From: Zantedeschia hybrid cultivar
Taxonomy: Eukaryota; Streptophyta; Magnoliopsida; Alismatales; Araceae
DNA: 64,000 bases
Direction of reading: 5' to 3'
Assembly (NCBI GenBank): GCA_030544215.1
Contig: JARZZO010000011.1
Span: forward strand, 9,286,001 to 9,350,000
The notes beneath the pieces were generated by a model. That model had not been told where the DNA came from. It saw nothing but the letters and a program-made list of their open reading frames with translations, and made no database searches. Position numbers and translations under genes: made by a program. Shown in pieces: positions 9,017 through 20,700 of this stretch. How positions within the stretch are numbered: position 1 is the stretch's first letter; the number at the start of each line of letters is the position of its first letter.

Positions 9017-11460
9017 CGGTCAACGGTTAGAGAAAGAGTTAGTGTGTGTAATAGAGAGAATCCCACATTGTGTGCCCCACATTTGTGAGGTAGGATTTTT
9101 TAGTATGTAAATAAACTGCTACTGGCTGAGTCATAGACATCTTATATAGAGAGCTATGATTATGAAGAGAAGGCACATAAAGAGGCAAGAGCTCATAATA
9201 TTAGCTCTCAGATATTGGGGTCTTTGCCCCAGGCAGTATGGCTACTAGATAAACTTATGGTTATTCCTGCATTTATCATTGCTTCCTCAGGTTGAAGAGC
9301 AACCTTCACTGATGTTTGTGCTACATTTGCAGGTCTTTGATTATAAAAAAGAAATCCAGGAGTTGAGATACATGAGCCAAGAGCAATGTGTTGCATTTCT
9401 TAGAAGGTGAATACACATTTGATTATTCTAGCTCTTGGGATTTATCCTCGTATGATACTTAAATATGATTCAGTGGCTTTTGGAGCTTTTGATTATGGAG
9501 GGATTACAAGGTGTTCTCACTTCTCTCGATCTTGATAATCTTAGTTCTCTTCTGTTCTCACTACAAAATTGGGATATCTAACTTTTGACTTTATGCAATT
9601 TCTTGTTGTTAACTCTGCTTTAGCATTCACCAAATTCATCTAATTCCATATTGAGACTAAACTTAAGCAGAAGGATGAGCATTGAAAAAGTTGAATAGAC
9701 CATGTCGCTGGTAGAAACGATATCTACCTTGGGACCTTTTACAAGCTTGATTTTGATTAACCAAATTCTTATAATATAGACACCAGGAAAACTGACATCA
9801 CCGTCTTTCTTGACAAAACTAAAAGAATGAAACAGAAGCTGCAGAATCCTATGACAAATGAGCCGTTAAGCTGTGAGGTGCAAATGCTGTCACAAATTAA
9901 CTTCAATGTCATAAACTACTTGGATAAGAGTAGCGAAGGGTTCGAAATATGCCTGAGGTGGGGTTTGAACAAATTTTGTGAGTTAATGTAACAAGGTCAG
10001 TAGAATAGAAAGATGAGCCAACCAGTTTCTTTATTATGTCTTAGAGATTTTGTTACCACTAGTGTGGGACATCGGGCACCAATTTCACATTGGTAGTGAA
10101 ATTAGTCACTGGTCAATGAGGGCCTAATAATAAGGAGAATAGACTTGGTTCGAATTTATCACGCTTAGAAGTCAGAATCCTCCTCCTGCATGCATAAATG
10201 GGCAACCCATGGTCAAGCTCTACCTTCTGCTTACACCGCTTGTCACATCCTCACGTGACATACCGTAGCCGGGCACGACCCCCCGGCGTCCCTATCTGGC
10301 ATCCCACTCAAACCACCATGAAGAGGGGAGGTTGGTGCAGGGGCTTCAGCAATGGCGGGGGGCAATAAGGAAATGGAGTGGAGAGATGAAGAGAGTAGAA
10401 GAGGGCTTCGAGATATTTCTTGGTTCTCCGGACGTAATGGCTCTCTGCACGCATATTTGAAACTGATTAGACAAGAGAGAGAATGGAAAATGGATAGGGT
10501 TTCGAGATATTTCTTGGTTCTTCGAACGTAATGTCGCATCCCTGTTGCTTTGGGACCCTGCGACGTATGTTGATACAATAGGTACTGCTAGGTCACGTGA
10601 TCTCCATTAGAGTTTGACAGGATGATAGTTCCGCTAGCATGCTTTATCTTTGTGTCTTTGTATGAGGTTAGATTGTGTATGAATTAAGTTTGGTTTTAAA
10701 CAAAAAAATATTTAATATTTTTTTTATTTAATAAATAACATATTCTACGTAATAATTTTTCATTATATCTCTATAAATTTTATTTTTACTTTTAAGATTT
10801 AGATTATAGTCAATTTTGTGTGTTTTTCTGTTAGCATAATTTAGGTATTAACTATTAATCATATTTTAAAATTTTTATTATTTGAAACAATCATGCAACA
10901 TAAACAAAATATGATGCAAAAAATACTTTTAAGTTAAAATATCACCTTACAGACATTATTTATTTTTTAAAACAATATATATGAATTTTATGTCATTTAC
11001 GGACATTGAAAAATAACATATTTTAGACAGTAACTATTAATCATATCTTTATATAATTTATTGTAACTTTTAATATTTTGATTATAACTAAGTTTGTGAT
11101 TTTGTTCCTTCTTCTGCGACATTTTGTCAAATTGTACTTTTGTACTTTTTTATGAAGCTAAAAATTGATTTATGTGTGATGCGAATAATCTCTCTTTATA
11201 TCTAAAAGGAATGTATTTTTCTATTGGCCCCAAATCAACTTGACAGGAAAATTTTAACCACAAGCATTTGTCAATTATTATGCTCACATTTTAAACATTG
11301 TGTTAATTATCATTAAAGTATCATTGATTACTTTGTAGGTTCTACATATTAAAAAAATATATTTTGTGCTAATATATTTTTAATATATATTTTAAATTTT
11401 AGTTTTTTTATATATTTGTTAATTTTTATAAGTAAATTATTAAATTTTCATCTTCAATAA
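9017..11460. other. Intergenic DNA without a supported gene
   Basis: A short direct repeat, TTCGAGATATTTCTTGGTTC, occurs at about 10408 and 10500 in a slightly GC-richer patch (10150-10580). From 10680 onward it is very AT-rich. Nothing on either strand looks like a real exon. Confidence 0.5.
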
Positions 11461-11462
11461 CA

Positions 11463-11848
11463 GTGCAGATGGATAAACTTATATTGAGGAGGAAGATTAT
11501 ATCATGTGATGTATCCAATTTGGAACGTCGAATTCTTATTTCAAAATATAGAGCAAGAGAGTTAAAGATATGTTTTACTCATGATGAAAGAAAGACATTA
11601 AGAGATGGTGGAAAAGTATTCGTTGTCCTTCAAGCATGCAATCATTAAAAGTTTTATACATATTTAAGACTTACTACAAGTGTATGGAATTATATGATCA
11701 CTGGCGCTTGATGGTAGAAGATTGCAGATACTTTAAATCTACAATTGGGAGACGAGTTATGATTTCATATAAATTGCTTTCGTCCACAGGATTACTGGGC
11801 ATATTATGTTTAAAATTGAAGATTAATAAAAAAAAATCTAATAAGTAG
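11463..11848 (+). other. Two overlapping short reading frames of unknown nature
   Basis: Frames at 11463-11648 (61 aa) and 11636-11848 (70 aa) have less biased composition than their AT-rich surroundings. Examples are LERRILISKYRARELKI and YDHWRLMVEDCRYFKSTIGR. They could be remnants of one gene interrupted by a frameshift or intron. I do not recognise either, and they may belong to the Helitron remnant further right. Confidence 0.2.
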
Positions 11849-12888
11849 TTCATGGTTTCTAAAGTCAACCAAATGGTGAAAAAGGGCAATGACTTATTAG
11901 TGTCGTTCTTAATGTTAGTATATTTTTCGCTCAAGTGTAATGGTCTTTTAGTCTTTTATCAATATTGTGTTGTCCAATATTTGCTTTTTTATACTCATGT
12001 ATCCAAAGAGTTGAATATTTGACAATATAAAAGATTATCATGTCTTTTATAATCAATGCTTCTCCTTTCTAATATAGATCTTTTCCTATGAATCTCATCT
12101 TCAATTTTTCCATTTGTATCACATATATTAATATACAATATCAAAATTTATTTTCATATAGATATTTAAATAATATATATACTATTTAATATTATCTTAT
12201 TTAGTGAAATTTAATAACAAAATTAATTAAATGTTTAATATATACATTGCAATTTCTTTATATATTATAAATTATTTTCTTCTTAGTCCTATAATGTGTA
12301 TAAATAATCTCTATTTCTATATGGTTATAAAGATAACGATAGAGTATATAGAAATTAGACCTACTATATCCTTGACATGGCATGAGATATAGCGTTGGTA
12401 ATAAAATATTTATTATTTTATATATCATTTGAAATTAATAAATTAAATATATTTTATTAATTTACGTAACATAATCAAATTGAAATAATTTGTTATTCTC
12501 TCTCTCTCTTTTATATCATTTGTGGTTGTAAATAAATTACATTGTAAATTTGTATTATAATTTTAAAGTACATACTAAAAATTAGATTAGTTGACTGCTT
12601 TGAGGTGTTAATGCAACAACTTTGTGAAGTATAATACATTGTTAAATAATATTCAAAGTACTTTAATTTGATGCTAACACATATGTTATGTTCTTTTCAG
12701 GATCTAAGTAGTAACCGTAAGGAAGTCTCGTTTGCCAAATTATATCTCACCGCTTTCAGATACTTAATTATTTAATTCTTAAGTTAATATTATTAAAATA
12801 TAGATAACTTTTTGTGCCAAATGTGAATGTATAATTTTATACAAAGCAACTTAAATTACTTAACTTGTGCTGCTTTAATTTTATTATA
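11849..12888. other. AT-rich stretch, nothing recognised
   Basis: No frame, repeat or motif that I can support. Confidence 0.4.
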
Positions 12889-13272
12889 TGCATTCTGTAT
12901 ATTTCTTTTATTTTTAATTATAAGAAAAAGGCTTCAAATTCATTTATGTTGGCCATGTCAAATATGATATGAATATTATTTTTTAAAAATACATTATGTC
13001 CTAAATAATGTTGTTTTGTCCATGTCAAATATGGTATGATTGTTTCTTTCATTTTCATGTCAAATATAGGATAATTTATATGCATTCTTTATATTTCTTT
13101 TATTTTTAATTATAAGAAAAAGACATCAAATTCATTTATGTTGGCCATGTCAAATATGATATGAATATTATTTTTTAAACTTATATTATGTCCTAAACAA
13201 TGTTGTTTTGTCCATGTCAAATATAGTATGATTGTTTCTTTCCTTTTCATGTCAAATATAAGATGATTTATA
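12889..13272. repeat. Tandem duplication, 192-bp unit
   Basis: Two head-to-tail copies starting TGCATTCTGTATATTTC (12889) and TGCATTCTTTATATTTC (13081). They differ by a handful of substitutions. Each contains two inner copies of CATGTCAAATATGRTATGA. Confidence 0.85.
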
Positions 13273-13399
13273 GAATCATATTAGTTTATTATAATTGTGA
13301 TTTTATTTTGAATTGACTTAGAGGTAATTCAAAATTGGAATAACTATGTAAGGTCATTATTATAATTCACAACTAGCTGAAGATGAAATACCGTTTGAA

Positions 13400-15100
13400 C
13401 AAAATAATCCAAAGTGTGTCAAATTAAAGAGGAAAATGATTATTATGGGCAAACGAAAACATGAAAATGTTTCATCTCAAGGTAATAACTATTATATCTT
13501 CACATAGGAATGTCCGATGAAATTTAGAATAAAACTAATGAATATAAGTTTAAATATTTAGGTACCAAACAAATTCAAAAATATGGTGAAAATCAAAACG
13601 TCTCTACATATACACCATCTCTATTAGACAATAGTGGTTGTACTGCAAAAGTTTTACAAAGGAGAAGTTCAAGAACTCCTGTAAGTGATATTACATATGT
13701 TAATTCAGTGAGGGATGAGAATACTCCAGTTTAAAATAATTCTATAAGAGGGAAATCTTTGCAATGTATCTTTGGAGAAAATGGAATCAACAGGTTTGAA
13801 CAAGAGAACCATGATAGGAGTTTTGCAACTTCAAACAAGAATCAAGCTACTTATACTCTAAGACTTATTGGACGAATTCGAGTGAATACCATACAGAATC
13901 AAGTATTCTACTTGATCTTGAAGAGCAGAGTTTAAATGAGCAAAATAATTTGTCCAACACATTACGAATATCTCAAAAGAGTACATCTACATAAAGTAGT
14001 TCTAGAATGAGATCTGAAAAATATGTTATTCATAATCAAATGATTCTGCAGTCTCTCGCATGTTTTGGTGATAGATTCACCGAAAATTCTGATATTGTAA
14101 AAAATAATACGATTATCAGTATGACGAAAGCAGAAAGGAGTAAACATGTTGTTCTACATCCAAATTGTAAGCTATTACTACATATAAATAGCTTGCTGAT
14201 GATATGTATAAGATTGTATTGTCAATACACTTACATTTGTGGTATTCTTTAATTTAAGGAGTAGAAATTAGTGGTCAATTTAATCTTCCTAATGAAAATG
14301 ATTATTGAGACATTAGAGATCCCACGTGGTTTTGTGAATATTGTGGTAAATTAATGTGGTACGAAGAAAGACTGCACAAAAACAAGAACTCAGTTGTTCC
14401 AAAATTTTCTTTGTATTGTATGCAAGGAAAAGTGCAATTGCCTATGTTCAAAGAACCACCTTCAATTTTATGTAACCTGATGCATGGAAATGATTATAAA
14501 AGTTGACAATTCTTAGAAAATATTCGAGCATACAACATGATGTTCCCCTTTATATAAATGGGAGGTAAGATAGATACTTCCATAAATCGTGGTACAAGAC
14601 ATATATGTTCAGATTGTATAGTCAAAATTATCATAGGATTAGAAGTCTACTTTCAAATTCAAGATTGAGTCCAAAATTTACACAACTATATATATATGAT
14701 ACGGATAATGAAATCGCAAACATAATCCAAATAGTCAGGTGTGTATATTACTAACCCACCTTATATTTTTAAATAACACACATGTACATAAACTTAATGA
14801 TATTGTATATTTTTCATTTGTATTGCAGTGCAAGTGATCGGTCTCAAATATTAGATCTAAGTATTGTTCAGGATTTAAGATAAATGCTAGATACTTACAA
14901 TCTTTTGGTAAAGTCATTCAAAATGGCTAGAGATAGATTTGATGCTTCAGAACTATAGAACTTAAAAATTAGATTAATTGGAGGGAGATCTTTTGATGGA
15001 AGGACTTACAATCTGCCTACGGCTTCTGAAGTGGCAGCTCTTATAGTTGGAGATATTTGGCTATTCAAAAAACAAATATCTGATTACAACCTCCGTCAAA
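13400..15100 (+). pseudogene. Decayed Helitron Rep/helicase N-terminal region
   Basis: The plus strand from about 14310 to 15070 reads as the Helitron_like_N (Rep) part of a plant Helitron transposase, broken by stops. In order: DPTWFCEYCGKLMWYEERL, KGKVQLPMF-like, FLENIRAYNMMFPF, MGGKIDTSINRG, then after a gap MLDTYNLLVKSFKMARDRF and LKIRLIGGRSFDGRTYNLPT, ending ASEVAALIVGD. These are highly conserved blocks of that family in the right order. In-frame stops occur within the first half, and a short AT-rich insertion or intron separates the halves. The helicase domain was not found, so the copy is truncated and inactive. The upstream frames at 13430-14190 may be its N-terminal extension. Confidence 0.75.
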
Positions 15101-15239
15101 AGTCGTCGATTTATACAGTGACAAGAATGTTTGATGACACAAACTTGATCCAAACTTATTTAGCTACATCAAATATCAATCTGGTTAATATAATATCCTC
15201 TAAAATATATAAATTTTCTTATTTATATTCTTCTAAAAA

Positions 15240-16424
15240 TATGTGCTCTTAAAATATCATGCGTGAGAACTATATACTAACTTATTCTCTATTTATATTA
15301 TATTTTATAATTTTTGTCGGATGCTGGAGAATAAATTGATTTCGATCATAGTGTTACACAAGTTGAGGACATCCAAGATGTTGAAAATGTAAGTAAAACT
15401 ACTCAAAATTTTAGATTACTTATATTTTTTACATTTTATAATGTTTCAATGTTATTAATTGTATTTACTCTCTAATATAAGATACATTTTCGGTCTCATA
15501 TTGTTTGAGTACCATTACTCCCTTGAAGAGGTCTGCTTCAGATAATCTTCATCAACAAAATAGAGCTGAAGATCTTATTCCTGTACAACTATCATGCAAT
15601 AAGAAAAAGCAAATCAAAATTGAGAAAGATGAAAATGACTGCTCTAAAAATTAAATTTGGTTGCTTTAGATTTTAAGTACTGAAGATACATTCCGCATGG
15701 AACTTTGGATTATTCAAAACTTTGTCAAATATAGAAGTATGTAGTTTTACACTATCAATTTTATTGTTTAAAATTTTAAATAGTCAATTACAATTTGGTT
15801 CGAGATACTTTTGAACATATAGTATCATGCATTGATTTATTCATTACTTCATACATAATATAACATTAACTTTAATTTTAATAAACTTAAATCTAACTTT
15901 GCCATGCATCCCACGAAATTCCAACGAGTAATAAGGAAAATAGACCTCTTAAGCGGTTGGCCATTTTGGGATGAAACCGGCTCCCTATCAATTACTCCAT
16001 ACTCACCCACCAGTTTCACTTACTCCTGATGTAGGACTGAACTAGTTTAAAATTTTTTGAGGCTTCCCATTCCCCAAGTCTTAGATGCGTTCATTTCTCT
16101 TATGGAGAATGGTCAAGTAAAATCTTTTGAGGATTTTTTATTTACTCTTCCAAAGAGGTGATGCTTTGAGTTATGCTGATATGAAACATATTTCTTTCAT
16201 GGGAAACAATCTTTAGTCGTTGTGGAGCCAAGGCACGCTAGGGTTTTTCTACCCTTTCGAGCTGAAGGTGTTGCTTTCAGAGGCAGATACCATATTCCCA
16301 ATGGTTGATCTGAATGAGAGTTCGCTGAACCAGGAAAGCCTAGTGTTGTCTAAGAATGCTGCTTGAGCCCTTGATGACTGAATCAATGTGAATACCATTT
16401 TTATATGTTAGCATTGGGCCTTTT
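15240..16424. other. Degenerate coding-like fragments after the Helitron remnant
   Basis: The plus strand near 15510-15652 reads ITPLKRSASDNLHQQNRAED and then a Lys/Glu-rich end and stop. This resembles the C-terminal exon of replication protein A-like genes often carried by plant Helitrons, but the match is from memory of style only. Another coding-like stretch (FFYPFELKVLLSEADTIFPM) lies at about 16240. Neither supports a gene call. Confidence 0.25.
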
Positions 16425-16683
16425 TTTTGTGTATGACAGATGTGTAGAAGACATTTCATATGATGCTAGCCCAAAGGCCTTCACAAGCTCTCTTAATTTA
16501 AGGTTGACTCGTTGCTCCCTCAAGCTTGGTCTTAATGTTGAACAGGTCCTGCTTTTGTGTATGACAGATGCGTAGAGGACCCTTCATGTGCTGCTAGCGC
16601 AATGGCCTTCACAAGCTCTCTTAATTGAAGCTTGACTCGTTGCTCCCTCAAGCTTGGTGTTAATGTTGAAAAGGTCCTGCTTT
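16425..16683. repeat. Tandem duplication, 128-bp unit
   Basis: Copies start TTTTGTGTATGACAGATG at 16425 and 16553. Both contain CTTCACAAGCTCTCTTAATT and GACTCGTTGCTCCCTCAAGC. About ten differences separate them. Confidence 0.85.
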
Positions 16684-17600
16684 ATCATGGTAAGTGCATC
16701 TTGTTAAGCTTTTTAAAAGCAATAGTACAAAGTTATCATTTGAAAATACTTTGGAAATATATTTTAATCATTAGAGACATCAATATATCTAAAATATTTC
16801 AAATAAAATGAGTTATCTTCGTGTTCCAACGGTCAAAAAGTGAAACTTTTGGGAAGGAAAAAGACACGAGGAAAAGCAGGATATTTTCTTCATAAGTTGG
16901 GGGGAGATAATTTTTATAAATGTAAAGTTCTTGAATGAACTTAGAAATGTAAAGTTCAAATTCTGATATCAATGAAATTTGTGATTTCATTATTTTAAAA
17001 TAGTAAATTATCAGAGAAATATAGAGCCAAGAGTAGGAGATGACCCCTTCATGTGTGGAGACCAACTCAATATAAACTTTTTTACTGTTGAATGACAAAA
17101 TCTCATCTAATAATCCAATTCTTGAACTTATACCCACAGTACAGGACTATCACGTGATGTTCTCTAAATAATGTATGAACTAAATTTAAGCTTGAAAACC
17201 ATGGAAACTAGACATTTAGTAGTGTAATATCAGCAGTAGAATCAGGATCAGGATCATCATACTCCCAAATGGCGATCGCTATAACATTCCTCCCTCCATG
17301 TTAACTGAACAGCATGGAAGTTTACATTTACTGATCCCAAGTTCTTCGGTGAGGGGGAAGCTTTTTAAACTCCACAATGCATCTGTCGAGAATTGAAGAA
17401 GATCCATAACAAGTAATGGCAGAGAATAAGAACTTTAACAGTACTGGCATAGACGATTAAACAGCATGTACAACTGCACGCACCAAAATAAAACGTGGAA
17501 ACAAAAGGAAGTTCACAAGGTGGTGTTACATTGATAGTAGGTTACAACTACAAGTGAACATGTATCACTTCTTCCTTGGGCTAAGAACCTCGACTACTGT
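16684..17600. other. Intergenic DNA downstream of the bHLH gene
   Basis: No supported gene. A minus-strand frame at 16799-17137 has no recognised motif. The segment just below 17785 is expected to be the 3' UTR of the bHLH gene. Confidence 0.4.
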
Positions 17601-17784
17601 TCTGGCATTGCAGCCGATGGATGGTCACTGAGATTGCTAGAAGAACTTCCCGCTCCCTAGTCTGAATCCCTACTGAATGGTGCCCAACTTTCTATCAAGT
17701 GAAGAAGCAAAAACTGGAGCAAAACACCCACGTATCTATCTCAGTCTACATTCTTGGCATCTGCCATGCAACTGCTATCTATGG

Positions 17785-20700
17785 CTATCCTTTGGCAGAG
17801 CCTTTCCCACCACTGGTAGTGGAGGTACTGCTGCTGCTTCCACTGTGTTGGCTACCTTGGGTGGCCATTCTTTGCTGATGGGAGAGTATCTGCAGGGGCC
17901 AAGAGTCTGATGGAGTAGGGTATCTCGCATGGGGTCTCCTTACTTGGGAAGGAGGCTTGGGCGAAGAAGCCACATGTGCTGTCTCAGGGGGGTACGCAGG
18001 TAGCTCTTGGTTGAGGGGGATGACATAGACAGGTCCTACCACAGGTGGCGGCACCTGCATCGTTAAGGCTGTGGCGGTGGGCTGTGGTATGGCAGCAGGA
18101 GGGGCATCTGCACAATTCCTCCATGCAGGGTTTGATTGCACCCGCTCTTGTAGCTCATTTTGCAAACTTCGGATCTCCACTTCAAGAGCAAGATTCTCAT
18201 CTCTCAGCTCGTTCTTCTCCACAGTCACCTGTTTGTGCACAGTCCAACAAAAGAATCAGTGTAGTTCATAAAAAATGCAAACATTAAGGCAATGAGGGTG
18301 TGCAAATACCACTACCAAGGTTCCGGTGGATCAACTAAACCTAGGTGTTGAACCATACATAGGGTAACCAAGCAGAGTAGAAAACCATTTCTCCGTGCAC
18401 TTTGAGAAGGTCAAGGACTGAGCTAAGTTCACATGTAGGGTGGATGATAGTAATTCTTCTGTTTTTGGCTTTTTGGGGAATGGAATTAATCATGTACACT
18501 GTCTTGGTGCATCTTTCGTATAGGACTTTTGTTGTTGCCCTCCTTGACTTGTATTAGTTGTGCATGTTTTCTTCATTTTTATAATGCAAGTGATACCATC
18601 CACATTCACCAAAAAAAAAAAAATAGTGTACAGTTTTCCAAGCAGGGGGAGATAGGGTCCCAAAGTGGCGAAAAACTAAGGATGATCAAAAGCCTTGGGA
18701 TTAACAAACAAGAAAAGTGATCAAGCATCAATTTTCATCGAAGGCAGCGTTTGTTTGGGTAAAGTGGGGATTTCTAGGCTCCAAGATAGTGGGAGAAGCT
18801 AAAAATCCCATTAGCTCAGACAAATGTTCATGTCTCATCAGCATTTTAGATACTCCCTAAAGCCCAAAGTTTGAATTGGGGACACATGGAAGCTACCCTA
18901 TTCCCCTCCTTTTGGATTCTCCCACTATCCTAAAAAAAAGTAGATAGTGGAAAAATCCACCAGCCCTTAGCATTACACAAACCCTTTAGCCCAAACAAAC
19001 ATTGCCTAAGCTTGACCACCCAATTACAGGTTGAAGGAACCATTCACATGTCACCTTGATGTTCTAGTTTGCTTGTATATTCGAGGTATAAATAGCAGAA
19101 AACAAAATGAAAGTAGTAACAAAAGAAAGCAGAAAATGTTTGAGCAGCTTACATAACAAGATTCTGTTACCAAAGCAGCATTTTCCCTTCTAAGAGATTC
19201 AACCTGTGCAAGTAGATCCCGAAGTAATCGACTGGCATCGCCCAATATTGAGGCCTTACCATTATTTTGCCGAGTTGGTTCTGTTGAAAAAATTATTGGA
19301 TCTGTTAACCAAATGATAAATAGCAACTAACATAAAGCACTAAAATTTGTCAGGTACAGTGACAGAGAAAATAAATTTGAATGAAAGCATACTATCCTTA
19401 CAATGAAGTAAATCATGTCTGCTATCAGAGAAAACTATATGATAAGAACTATTTATTATCCTTAAATTTTGTATGAGAAAAAAAGTAACGAAGTCGGGGT
19501 TGCTCTTTGGCCGATACATGTCCAAGAGAAGACAGCGTGTCTCGAGATCAAAGTTGCCTCCACTTTTTATCTAGACCTGTTCCAAAATCTAGGAAGACCT
19601 TTTATTGTTCATCCTTGGTTGCATGAGCTTAAACAATATGCAGTTTTCTACGTGCCAATTGGTCCAATAAGGCTTTTGGCCGGCTTTCTTGTGTCAAAAG
19701 TTACCTTCGTTTTTCAATGTGCACAAGTTTCTTGATCAGGTATTTGCACTGCCTTATTGATGTCAGGCAGAGCAGCCAGTCAAAACTATACCAAAACTTT
19801 TGGTCCTTCACTGATTTAGCTGACAACAGATGATGAGATAAGGCTTATGTTGATGCCTAGTTAAATTAATGAGGTATACATTGTCTCATACCATAGCAAA
19901 GCTAAGAAATAAGACAAATTTTCACAAGTGCTCTTTCTGATCTCTACAACAAAGGGAAGCCACTTGAAGTAGGAAAGTTCACCAATTATGGAGTTGACTA
20001 GGAACACAAACAAATCAATCGTATTATTACTACCATGCAAACATTAGAACCAATCTTTGACAAAGAAGGGAGGGCAAACATTATTGCAGTATAATCATTC
20101 CATATACAACAGATGGAAGATGTGAAAAACATTCAAATTATAAACAATGTACAAAAGCAATACAATCAAGTTCTAACGCTTTCTGGAAGGAAGCTGTGGA
20201 TTCTACCACCAATTTTATTACTAACAGACAGATGTAGTACAATCAACGGGATGAGGAGACTTAGGAATCTTTCCTCATCCACCAACTACGGACTATGAAA
20301 ACTATAAAACTGCAAAACTAGAAAAAAACAGCTAAAAATTTACAAGAAACAATAAACTTTTTGCAACAAAAAACTATACTCCTACTGCATTAATACATTA
20401 CTTCAAGTGCAACCCTCCCAGACATTAGACTGCACCAGTTCTGCTGCAGACACTCATGCTTCATCCTCAGTCTGTAGACTGTAGCGTAGCTATATGGATA
20501 CCATTCTTTGTAATTGCACCAATTATTCAAGGACACCAGGAGACTGGTATCTCTAGCTTCTGGAGATGTCTGTAAAACATCCCCATAGTTTGTCCAACTG
20601 TAACAGAAGGGCAAGAAAATATAGTGCAAGAGGAGATTTTTTTGCCAAATCATGCTTCTTCTCTTAACGGAAATGAGTGTCCATCTATAGCAAAAACTTT

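Noticed and set aside
10243..10578. 111-codon minus-strand frame in a GC-richer patch
   Set aside because: Contains an internal direct repeat, has no recognisable domain and no splice or promoter signals.
18045..18287. Plus-strand frames over the last bHLH exon
   Set aside because: Shadows of the minus-strand coding exon.
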